Assembly (NCBI GenBank): GCA_025355585.1
Contig: JANXZJ010000145.1
Location: 1-51,313 of the forward strand
DNA length: 51,313 nt
Reading direction: 5' to 3'
Source: Mariniphaga sp.
GTDB taxonomy: Bacteria > Bacteroidota > Bacteroidia > Bacteroidales > Prolixibacteraceae
Shown: piece after piece, positions 43,915-51,313 of the stretch
Layout: each line of letters begins with the position of its first letter
Position numbering within the stretch: position 1 is the first letter of the stretch
Notes under the pieces: model-generated
What the model saw: the letters and a program-made list of their open reading frames with translations, nothing else
Database searches by the model: none
What the model was told of the DNA's origin: nothing
Position numbers and translations under genes: made by a program

Positions 43915-46326
43915 ATGAACTCAAAAAAGAATTTATCCATTTCGTTTTTAATCTGCATGGGGTTTTGCCTTATAAATTTATCATCGAATGGCCAGACCAG
44001 TTTGTCGAAGGATTATCCTATTCAACCAGTTAGCTTTACCGACGTTAAAGTGACCGATCATTTCTGGGCACCGCGAATCGAACTGAATCAAAAAGTGACA
44101 ATACCTATCGCTTTGGACCAGTGCTACAAAACGGGAAGGGTCGAGAACTTCAAGATTGCTGCTAAACTGACAAAAGGAAAGTTTCAGTCGGAGTTCCCAT
44201 TCGACGATTCTGATATCTATAAAATTATCGAAGGTGCTAGCTATTCGCTTCAGACAAACCCTGATGCGCGGTTGGAGAAACGGATCGATTCGCTGATTTA
44301 TTACATTGGACTGGCACAGGAACCTGATGGTTATTTATATACCAACCGGACAATTGATTCGCTTCACATGCATCCCTGGGTTGGAAAGAAACGGTGGGAG
44401 AAAGATCCGGAACTAAGTCACGAATTATACAATCTTGGGCATCTTTATGAAGCGGCTTATGCTCACTTTCTGGCAACCGGTAAACGAACCTTGCTTGATG
44501 TTGCCATAAAAAGTGCTAACCTTGTGGATCATGATTTTGGCCCAGGTAAACTGGCCTATTATCCCGGACATCAGGTGATTGAAATGGGACTTTCGAAGCT
44601 TTACCGGATAACAGGCGAGGAGAGGTATTTAAAACTTGCGAAGTATTTCCTCGATTGCCGCAGGGGAGGCAATGAATATAACCAGGCACATATACCAGTT
44701 ATTGAGCAGGATAAGATTGTTGGTCACGCTGTTAGGGCAACCTATATGTATGCAGGAATGGCCGACGTTTCAGCGCTTACCGGCGATTATTCTTACAAAA
44801 ATGCGATTGATAAAATCTGGAACGACCTGATAAGTACTAAATACTATGTTACAGGCGGAATCGGCTCGGGCGGGAGTAACGAAGGTTTCAGTGACCCTTA
44901 TTTATTACCCAATATGTCAGCCTATTGCGAAACCTGCGCGTCTATCAGCAACGTGATGTGGAACCAGCGCATGTTTTTACTCGAAGGAGATTCCAAATTT
45001 TATGATGTTCTTGAACGGACGCTGTACAATGCACTTTTATCCGGAATTTCGTTAAGTGCCGACCGGTTTTTCTACCCGAATCCGCTTGAATCACGCGGGC
45101 AGCACTCGCGAAGTGCCTGGTTTGGTTGTGCCTGTTGTCCAAGTAATATTTGCCGGTTTATCCCGTCTGTTCCTGGATACGTTTATGCCCACAAGGGTAA
45201 CGATTTGTATGTGAATCTTTTTATGAATAACTCGGCAACTGTTGACTTAAATGGTGAACGTGTAAATATCGAGCAGAATACAGATTATCCCTGGAATGGG
45301 AAAATTGTCATTGGTGTTCAACCTGAGAAGCGGAAAGTATTTAATATGATGATCCGTATTCCGGGATGGGCAAGTAACCAGGCGGTACCTTCTGATTTAT
45401 ATCGATTTAAGTCGACAGATCCGTCAAAGGTTCTGATCAAAGTTAATGGGCAAAGTTTTAAATATGATATTAAGAATGGTTATGCAGTGATTTCCCGTGA
45501 ATGGAAAAAAGGCGATCAATTATTGATTGATTTACCGATGCCTGTAAGAGAGATTGTTGCGCATGAAGCTGTGAAGGATGATGCTGGAGAAATTGCCATC
45601 CAGCGCGGTCCATTGGTTTATTGCGCCGAATGGCCTGATAACAAAAGCGGGCATGTGTTAAACCTTTACCTGAATTCCGGGAATAGTTATACTACAGAAC
45701 ATCTTCCTGACCTTTTAAATGGTGTTACGGTCATCAAAACGATGGTAAACAGTACCGAGCGATTGGAAAATGAGTCGATTAAAGAGGCAAAACAGCCGTT
45801 CACCGCAATACCGTATTATGCCTGGGCAAATCGGGGGGCAGGCGAAATGTCAGTTTGGATTGCTGACCGGAAATCATCTTCGAAGCCTTTACCTTATCCA
45901 TCGATCGCATCTAAAAGTAAAATCAGTGGTTCGCTCGAAAATAAGGCTTTATCCGCTTTAAATGACCAGCTTGAACCTTCGGGTTCTAATGATCAGGGCT
46001 GTTTTTATTTCCATTGGTGGCCGCGAAAGGGGAGTACCGAATGGATTCAATACGATTTTTCGAAACATGAAAAGGTATCATCCGCAAAAGTTTATTGGTT
46101 CGACGATGGTCCGTGGGGAGGTTGCCGGGTTCCCACCTCATGGAAGCTCCTTTTCAAAACAGAATCCGGTCTTTGGGAACCCGTTAAGAACCTGAACAGT
46201 TATGGATTGGCGAAAGATCAATACAATGAAATCAGGTTTGAACCCATCGAAACAACTGCTCTTAAAATGGAGGTTCAGTTGCCGGCAGACAATTCAGCCG
46301 GGATCTATGAATGGAGCATAAAATAA
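43915..46326 (+). CDS. Glycoside hydrolase family 127 beta-L-arabinofuranosidase-like
   Basis: This secreted retaining enzyme uses a cysteine nucleophile with a Zn site. The signal ends near SSNGQ. The catalytic (alpha/alpha)6 domain has Glu339 and Cys341 in YCETCA and Cys405, Cys407 and Cys408 in CACCPSN. These match the Glu, Cys and Cys-Cys Zn site of the known enzyme HypBA1. Cys407 is the likely nucleophile. TRGGIGSG-like YYVTGGIGSGGSNEGF is also typical. The 803 residues exceed the usual ~650; the extra C-terminal 160 residues have a galactose-binding/F5-8-like jelly roll (STEWIQYDFSKHEKVSSAKV). The GH51 gene starts 16 bases after the stop. Confidence 0.92.
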   Translation: MNSKKNLSISFLICMGFCLINLSSNGQTSLSKDYPIQPVSFTDVKVTDHFWAPRIELNQKVTIPIALDQCYKTGRVENFKIAAKLTKGKFQSEFPFDDSDIYKIIEGASYSLQTNPDARLEKRIDSLIYYIGLAQEPDGYLYTNRTIDSLHMHPWVGKKRWEKDPELSHELYNLGHLYEAAYAHFLATGKRTLLDVAIKSANLVDHDFGPGKLAYYPGHQVIEMGLSKLYRITGEERYLKLAKYFLDCRRGGNEYNQAHIPVIEQDKIVGHAVRATYMYAGMADVSALTGDYSYKNAIDKIWNDLISTKYYVTGGIGSGGSNEGFSDPYLLPNMSAYCETCASISNVMWNQRMFLLEGDSKFYDVLERTLYNALLSGISLSADRFFYPNPLESRGQHSRSAWFGCACCPSNICRFIPSVPGYVYAHKGNDLYVNLFMNNSATVDLNGERVNIEQNTDYPWNGKIVIGVQPEKRKVFNMMIRIPGWASNQAVPSDLYRFKSTDPSKVLIKVNGQSFKYDIKNGYAVISREWKKGDQLLIDLPMPVREIVAHEAVKDDAGEIAIQRGPLVYCAEWPDNKSGHVLNLYLNSGNSYTTEHLPDLLNGVTVIKTMVNSTERLENESIKEAKQPFTAIPYYAWANRGAGEMSVWIADRKSSSKPLPYPSIASKSKISGSLENKALSALNDQLEPSGSNDQGCFYFHWWPRKGSTEWIQYDFSKHEKVSSAKVYWFDDGPWGGCRVPTSWKLLFKTESGLWEPVKNLNSYGLAKDQYNEIRFEPIETTALKMEVQLPADNSAGIYEWSIK

Positions 46327-46342
46327 ATAAAACCAAAATAAA

Positions 46343-48322
46343 ATGATTGCAAAGCGTCTTTTCTGTTCAATACTAAGTTGTCTGTTATTATTTAATCTTG
46401 TTCAGGCTCAGCCCGTGAGTGAGATTAAAGTTGTAGTTAATCAACGCATTAATACTGTACCCACATCGATGTGGGGAATATTCTTCGAGGATATCAACTT
46501 TGCTGCTGACGGCGGACTTTACGCCGAATTGGTGAAAAATCGGTCATTCAATTTCAACGATCCGTTGATGGGATGGAAATGGATGAATAAAGGTGAAGGG
46601 AAAGGCGACGGCAGACTCTATAATTTCGGTGATGTTTTGCGACCGAACAAAAGGTATGTCCGCATCCAATCAACAAGCGAAAGCGGGTCATTTGGACTGT
46701 CCAATGAAGGTTTTCGGGGTATTGGACTGAAAAAGGACGCCGGATACCGGCTCACAGTTACTGCCCGCGGTGGCGATTTAAATTCAACTGCAAATCTGGT
46801 TGTTGAATTAGTTGACTCGACCGGGAAAATGCTGGCTGAAAATCAAATATCCGGTATTACAAAAGACTGGAAAAAGTATGAAGTGATTCTGAATCCGATA
46901 AGAACCGATGCATCTGCCCGTTTGAATGTAATGTTAAAGGGCAAAGGCCTGGTCGAAGTTGAAACCGTTTCTTTATTTCCTGTTGACACCTGGAAAGGGC
47001 GGAAAAATGGCTTACGAAGCGACCTGGTTCAATTATTGGCAGATATGAAGCCCGGATTTGTCCGGTTTCCCGGCGGATGTATTGTCGAAGGGCGCGAAAT
47101 TGCCACGCGTTATCAATGGAAAAAAACGGTTGGAGATCCCAATGATCGCGAACTAATTATTAATCGCTGGAATACAGAATTTAAGCATCGATTTACACCC
47201 GATTATTTTCAATCCTTTGGCCTGGGGTTTTATGAATATTTTTTGTTGTCAGAAGATATTGGTGCCGAGCCGCTTCCCATTCTCAATTGTGGAATGGCTT
47301 GTCAGTACAACACGGCCGAATTGGCGGCGCTCGAAAACCTTGATCCATATATCCAGGATGCGCTTGATCTGATTGAGTTTGCCAACGGTGCAGTTACCAC
47401 TCAATGGGGAAAACTAAGGGCTTCAATGGGGCACCCTGAGCCATTTAATCTTAAGATGATGGGTGTCGGAAATGAGCAATGGGGACCGCAGTATATTGAG
47501 CGATTCAAAAGATTTAACACTCTTTTAAAGGAAAAACATCCTGAAATAAAATTGATTACGAGTGCGGGTCCAGCTCCTGAGGGTGATAAATTCACCTATT
47601 TATGGGATGAACTTGTTAAACTGAATGCTGATTTTGTAGATGAACATTATTATCAGTCACCTTCGTGGTTTTTGAAAAATGCCGGTCGTTATGACGCTTA
47701 CCCGCGGAAAGGACCTAAAGTCTTTGCCGGTGAATATGCGGCTCATTCGAAAGGGCAAGCTGATCCTACTTCAAGGAACAACCTGGAAAGTGCGATTGCC
47801 GAGGCTGCATTTATGACCGGACTTGAACGTAACTGCGACGTAGTGCAAATGTGTTCGTATGCCCCGCTGTTGGCACATAAAGATGCCTGGCAATGGAATC
47901 CCGATCTTATATGGTTTGACAACCTCAGTGTGGTACCTACACCAAATTACCTGGTTCAGAAATTATTTGCGACGAACAAAGGAAGTTATACGGTTTCTGT
48001 TTTGAAAGATAAGGGGGTAATTGCAGGCAAGGATGGTATTTACGCTTCAGCAACTATAGATGAGAAAACCAAAGAGGTGATTTTGAAACTGGTGAATATT
48101 TCACAAAATACGGTTCCATTGAAATTCTCCTTCACCGGTGAATCTTTTAAAAGTCAGTATGCAAATATGGAAGTGTTGAAAAACAAAGAATTGACTTCCT
48201 GGAATAGCTTTGCGACCCCTTCAAATTTAGGAATTGACGTACAAAAAGTGAAAGTTTCGGGACGATCTTTGATGCTGAATCTTGATGGAAATTCGGTGAA
48301 TGTATTGAGAATTAAGATGTAA
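46343..48322 (+). CDS. Glycoside hydrolase family 51 alpha-L-arabinofuranosidase
   Basis: This retaining enzyme cuts terminal alpha-L-arabinofuranosyl groups from arabinan, arabinoxylan or arabinogalactan. The 659-residue protein has a signal ending near VQAQ, an N-terminal carbohydrate-binding-like jelly roll (~40-210), and the TIM barrel. The acid/base Glu is in GVGNEQWGPQ (~376) and the nucleophile Glu in KVFAGEYAAHS (~463). A C-terminal beta domain follows. With the GH127 gene 16 bases upstream it forms an arabinose-removing pair with complementary anomer specificity. Confidence 0.93.
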   Translation: MIAKRLFCSILSCLLLFNLVQAQPVSEIKVVVNQRINTVPTSMWGIFFEDINFAADGGLYAELVKNRSFNFNDPLMGWKWMNKGEGKGDGRLYNFGDVLRPNKRYVRIQSTSESGSFGLSNEGFRGIGLKKDAGYRLTVTARGGDLNSTANLVVELVDSTGKMLAENQISGITKDWKKYEVILNPIRTDASARLNVMLKGKGLVEVETVSLFPVDTWKGRKNGLRSDLVQLLADMKPGFVRFPGGCIVEGREIATRYQWKKTVGDPNDRELIINRWNTEFKHRFTPDYFQSFGLGFYEYFLLSEDIGAEPLPILNCGMACQYNTAELAALENLDPYIQDALDLIEFANGAVTTQWGKLRASMGHPEPFNLKMMGVGNEQWGPQYIERFKRFNTLLKEKHPEIKLITSAGPAPEGDKFTYLWDELVKLNADFVDEHYYQSPSWFLKNAGRYDAYPRKGPKVFAGEYAAHSKGQADPTSRNNLESAIAEAAFMTGLERNCDVVQMCSYAPLLAHKDAWQWNPDLIWFDNLSVVPTPNYLVQKLFATNKGSYTVSVLKDKGVIAGKDGIYASATIDEKTKEVILKLVNISQNTVPLKFSFTGESFKSQYANMEVLKNKELTSWNSFATPSNLGIDVQKVKVSGRSLMLNLDGNSVNVLRIKM

Positions 48323-48330
48323 TAATCGAA

Positions 48331-48364
48331 AAGACCTTGAGGGTTTTAAAGCCGTCAAGGTCTT
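48331..48364. terminator. Possible hairpin terminator after GH51
   Basis: Perfect 10-bp arms AAGACCTTGA / TCAAGGTCTT with a 14-base loop lie 9 bases after the GH51 stop and 22 bases from the convergent gene. There is no T run, so it could be a Rho-dependent or processing hairpin. Confidence 0.5.
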
Positions 48365-48385
48365 ATCTGACTGTATATGATGTTC

Positions 48386-48853
48386 TTATTCTGTTGCAAT
48401 GAAGATGTCGACTTCCGAGTTGTCAGGGTCTTGCGACCTCTTTCCATAAACTTCAAAGTCGGCTGTATATTTCCGGTTTAACTCTTTGTCCTTGACCCAT
48501 ATTTCCTGCCAGGTATTGAAAACGGATAATGGTCGTGTCCCTTTTGCTTTGATTTCGAGGTAATTACCGCCGCTAAATTCCCTTCCTTCAAGCGCAGCAG
48601 GTATGCTTTCCAATGAACTTACACGGTGACCAAGTAATGTTGTATAGTCAGCTTTATAATCCGATTTGTAGTCAGTGTAAACAGAATAGATATCCTCATC
48701 TATTTTATTTGGAATGAGGGTCGATATATTTTCGGTGTAGTACCTCTGCCACAACTCCATAATGTCCTTTGCTGACTTTCCATTCTGGTTTGTAGTTCTT
48801 ACCGTAATTCCGACAATTTTAAAACTTTCAAGGTTAACTTTTTGGCTCTTCAT
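48386..48853 (-). CDS. GyrI-like / AraC-effector-binding-domain protein
   Basis: This stand-alone 155-residue protein has the effector-binding fold: FKIVGITVRTTNQNGKSAKD, DIYSVYTDYKSDYKADYTTL, FSGGNYLEIKAKGT, and EIWVKDKELNRKYTADFEVY with acidic residues at the end (NSEVDIFIATE). It lacks the HTH half of AraC or MerR regulators. Relatives bind small molecules or hydrolyse cyclopropanoid compounds. It is convergent with GH51, with no sugar-related signature of its own. Confidence 0.8.
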   Translation of the reverse strand: MKSQKVNLESFKIVGITVRTTNQNGKSAKDIMELWQRYYTENISTLIPNKIDEDIYSVYTDYKSDYKADYTTLLGHRVSSLESIPAALEGREFSGGNYLEIKAKGTRPLSVFNTWQEIWVKDKELNRKYTADFEVYGKRSQDPDNSEVDIFIATE

Positions 48854-48960
48854 AGTTATAGCTTTTTTTCAAAAATACGAAAGATTACCACAATGCCGCA
48901 TAGTTCACCTTGTTTTATCCGTAGAAAGTTTTGTTTTAAATGATGGCTTTTGAATGCTAA

Positions 48961-50067
48961 TCAGTTGAATATTTTTCCAACGCCCGGAATTTGCCGAATA
49001 AGCCATGATACAAGTAAGGAAGTCACAATTGCTAAAAAACCGATGATAAAGAATTTGGGAAGCACTCCCGGATGAATGTCCCTGGTAAGAATTGAAAGAC
49101 TGATTAATACGGGTGCGTGAAAAACATATACGCCAAATGTATTTTCAGACAGGAATTTCATGGTTTTATTCTGATGGTTCCACTTTGCGCTGGCAATTCC
49201 CAATAAGGCGATTATAAAAGCGACGCAGAAAAGAGATTCCCAAAGGGCATAAAGAAATGCAGCTGCATTAAACCCTCCGACAATCAGCATTTTCCCTTCC
49301 ATTACTTTTCCGGCATATCCTGCAATGAACCATAATGGAATCCCGATTCCAAAGGCAATATACAGCCATTTTTTCCCTTGCTGAAGTGTGATTTTCTCTG
49401 CAATATTGCTTTTAGCGGCTATCGTACCTAAGTAAAAAAATACGACGTAAGCTGCAAAAAAACAAAACTGAAAGTTGTAGAACGAGGTCCCGATTGGTGC
49501 AACAAGGCGGATGCCAAATGCGAATAAAGTGATCAATCCAATCAGCGAAATGACTTTGATATTTGAAATCTCAATTTTACTTTTCGTTGCAGGAAGGTAT
49601 TTATGTACAACCGCATAAAGAATAGAAAAAATCAGAAGGGCAAGTGCAAACCAGAGAGGACCTGTACGACCCAGAAAATCAAGGTTGTGAAAGCCTTTCA
49701 GTGTAAATTCCGCGATATTTAATTGAGGATAAACCAGCTTTACGCATATCGGATGGATAATGAAGATATAGATCAAAACCGGAATGCCCAGACGTTTTAA
49801 TCGGTCAAGAATAAAGGTTTTTACCCCTTTCCGTTCGAGTGAGGCTGGTATAAAGTAACCCGAAACAAAGAAAAAAAGCGACATGCTGAATGCCTGTCCA
49901 TGCGATTGGAATAGAAAGAAGAAAAGTTGCTCGATCGCCCCGAGCGGTGCCGGTTCAGTGTAATACCAACTTCCAATGCAACTGTAAGTTACAGCGCTGT
50001 GAATCAATACTACAATGATAATGCAAAATATTCTTAAGTTATCGATATAGGCTAATCTGACTGACAT
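48961..50067 (-). CDS. Acyltransferase family 3 membrane protein
   Basis: This integral-membrane acyltransferase, with about 10 helices in 368 residues, probably acetylates or succinylates a surface glycan. The start at 50067 (MSVRLAYIDNLRIFCIIIVV) fits the family; a longer frame begins 42 bases upstream. The N-terminal helix carries the family His in LIHSAVTYS, followed by FFFVSGYFIP and KRLGIPVLIYIFI. Its acceptor is unknown. It is divergent from the GH20-like gene. Confidence 0.88.
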   Translation of the reverse strand: MSVRLAYIDNLRIFCIIIVVLIHSAVTYSCIGSWYYTEPAPLGAIEQLFFFLFQSHGQAFSMSLFFFVSGYFIPASLERKGVKTFILDRLKRLGIPVLIYIFIIHPICVKLVYPQLNIAEFTLKGFHNLDFLGRTGPLWFALALLIFSILYAVVHKYLPATKSKIEISNIKVISLIGLITLFAFGIRLVAPIGTSFYNFQFCFFAAYVVFFYLGTIAAKSNIAEKITLQQGKKWLYIAFGIGIPLWFIAGYAGKVMEGKMLIVGGFNAAAFLYALWESLFCVAFIIALLGIASAKWNHQNKTMKFLSENTFGVYVFHAPVLISLSILTRDIHPGVLPKFFIIGFLAIVTSLLVSWLIRQIPGVGKIFN

Positions 50068-50240
50068 ACATTTCTGTTTTAGTTTGTAGGTAATGGCTAT
50101 TTGTAGCATAAATACTTAAACTGTTACACCTTTTAGGGGTATATTTTTTACTCATTTTTAGTGGTCATATAATCTTGTAATCTTTCTAATTTTTCGCCAG
50201 CTTTACTGTCAGAACTTTAATGCTAATACAATACGAAATT

Positions 50241-51313
50241 ATGAATAAATTAATTGTTCTTTTTGCGATTTTCATTTCAATGTTTGTTGGAAAAACCGCC
50301 TTTCCGAAAGATGTATTGCCGATCAGAGGATTTTGCATTGGCGCTCCGAAATCGACAGAAGTTGATGCATTTATCAAATTTATTGCAGAAGAATTGGTGC
50401 CAAGGAAAGTGAATACTTTGATTCTCAGGGTAGATTACAATTACCAGTTCGAAAGTCACCCGGAATTACGTGACGAGTCTTCACTTTCAAATAGCGATGT
50501 GAAAAAGATGGTGAACGTCTGCCGCCAAAATCAGATCCGGATTATTCCGCAGATTAACTTGCTTGGGCATCAGTCGTGGGCTGAGAAAGTAACCAATTTG
50601 CTGCGTGTATATCCTCAATTCGACGAAACACCGCAGGTCGAAATGCCTAAAAAATATAAATGGCCCAATGATGATTCGCTTTATTGTAAAAGTTATTGTC
50701 CGCTCCATCCCGATGTGCATAAAATCGTTTTTGCGTTGGTTGACGAGATTTGTGATGTATTTGAGACAGATGCGTTCCATGCCGGAATGGATGAAGTTTT
50801 TTACATCGGCCATGATAAATGTCCGCGATGTTCGGGCAAAGATAAGGCCGAATTGTTTGCCGGTGAAGTAAATATGATCCGCAACCATCTGGCCCTGAAA
50901 AATCGGAAGCTCTGGATCTGGGGGGATAGGCTGATAGATGGCAAAACCACCGGAATGGGAATGTGGGAAGCGAGCTTTAATAATACTCATCGCGCAATTG
51001 ATTTGGTATCCAAGGATGTGATGATCTGCGACTGGCATTACGAAAGGCCTGATCAGTCTGCAGTTTACTTTGCAACCAAAGGATTTAACGTGATCACTTG
51101 TCCATGGCGGATGCCTGAAATTGCTGTCAGGCAAACGCAGGATATGTTCCGTTTCAGGGCTTCGGTCACACCGGAGATGAAAGAACGTTTTCAGGGAATG
51201 ATGCAAACCGTCTGGTCAGGTGCCGGGCAATTTATGGACGAGTTCTATGGCCGGAAAACCAACATTACGGAAGGTGAGAACACGCCAACCAATAGTTTTA
51301 AGGCAATGTTTGG
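50241..51313 (+). CDS. GH20-like beta-N-acetylhexosaminidase (partial, runs off the right end)
   Basis: The frame starts at 50241 and stays open to the end of the window (357 codons). The signal peptide is the first ~22 residues (MNKLIVLFAIFISMFVGK). The fold pattern matches the GH20 TIM barrel: VNTLILRVDYNYQFESHPEL, IIPQINLLGHQSWAEKV, and the catalytic Asp-Glu pair in DAFHAGMDEVFYIGH (about residue 183). CPRCSGKDKAELF and a WGDRL segment follow. The substrate could be beta-GlcNAc or beta-GalNAc residues; the C-terminus is cut off. It does not have the N-terminal GH20b domain found in many family members. Confidence 0.8.
   Translation, partial: MNKLIVLFAIFISMFVGKTAFPKDVLPIRGFCIGAPKSTEVDAFIKFIAEELVPRKVNTLILRVDYNYQFESHPELRDESSLSNSDVKKMVNVCRQNQIRIIPQINLLGHQSWAEKVTNLLRVYPQFDETPQVEMPKKYKWPNDDSLYCKSYCPLHPDVHKIVFALVDEICDVFETDAFHAGMDEVFYIGHDKCPRCSGKDKAELFAGEVNMIRNHLALKNRKLWIWGDRLIDGKTTGMGMWEASFNNTHRAIDLVSKDVMICDWHYERPDQSAVYFATKGFNVITCPWRMPEIAVRQTQDMFRFRASVTPEMKERFQGMMQTVWSGAGQFMDEFYGRKTNITEGENTPTNSFKAMF

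Noticed and set aside
50487..51206. 239-residue frame on the minus strand near the right end
   Set aside because: It lies antisense to the GH20-like gene, whose signal peptide and catalytic Asp-Glu motif make that strand clearly coding.

Overview
The window looks like chromosomal DNA of a Bacteroidota bacterium, most likely a free-living or gut polysaccharide degrader of the order Marinilabiliales/Bacteroidales. The evidence is a SusC/SusD pair, TAnnTTTG-type -7 promoter elements, generally weak Shine-Dalgarno sequences, Bacteroidota-type families (OstA-like protein, DUF5063, DUF2795) and moderate GC. The genus cannot be fixed from the sequence alone.

Layout. (1) 1-15.6 kb is a carbohydrate-utilisation region: SusC, SusD, a GH9 glucanase-type enzyme and a Yx(FWY)xxD lipoprotein on the plus strand; then, on the minus strand, a secreted creatininase-family protein, a VapBC toxin-antitoxin pair and a GH2 beta-mannosidase-like enzyme; then two plus-strand exported Gfo/Idh/MocA oxidoreductases. 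(2) 15.6-19.1 kb holds a REP-like palindrome, tRNA-Ser(CGA), and a minus-strand pair consisting of a soluble MgtE-N/CBS/PRC-like protein and a divergent Nramp transporter. This pair is preceded by a leader whose ribosome-binding site lies in a hairpin. (3) 19.1-29.4 kb holds recG, a methyltransferase-like gene, a MacB-type ABC exporter with two paralogous adaptors, a TolC-like protein, a separate ATPase, cob(I)alamin adenosyltransferase and a DUF2795 protein. (4) 29.5-35.0 kb holds the minus-strand group guaB, two parvulin-type prolyl isomerases and the OstA-like protein, which combines outer-membrane biogenesis genes with GMP synthesis. (5) 35.0-37.0 kb is an accessory island: a 21-bp tandem array grown out of a palindromic repeat and two ParE/RelE-type toxin-antitoxin pairs, one with a frameshifted toxin. 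(6) 37.0-42.8 kb is a plus-strand nucleic-acid cluster: recQ, DUF5063, a 3'-5' exonuclease, an RlmI-like methyltransferase and a DEAD-box helicase, ended by a long hairpin. (7) 43-51.3 kb returns to carbohydrate metabolism: MBL hydrolase, GH127 and GH51 arabinofuranosidases, a GyrI-like protein, an acyltransferase and a GH20-like enzyme cut by the window end.

How it fits together. The two flanks look like parts of hemicellulose/arabinan degradation: SusCD would import oligosaccharides, GH9 and GH2 would cut beta-linked backbones, GH127 and GH51 would remove arabinose, and the exported oxidoreductases may act on sugars. The central blocks are housekeeping (DNA repair, translation, envelope assembly, GMP synthesis). 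The most promising unexplained signals are the structured leader in front of the MgtE-sensor/Nramp pair, the 21-bp array between guaB and the toxin-antitoxin genes, and the double-adaptor exporter.
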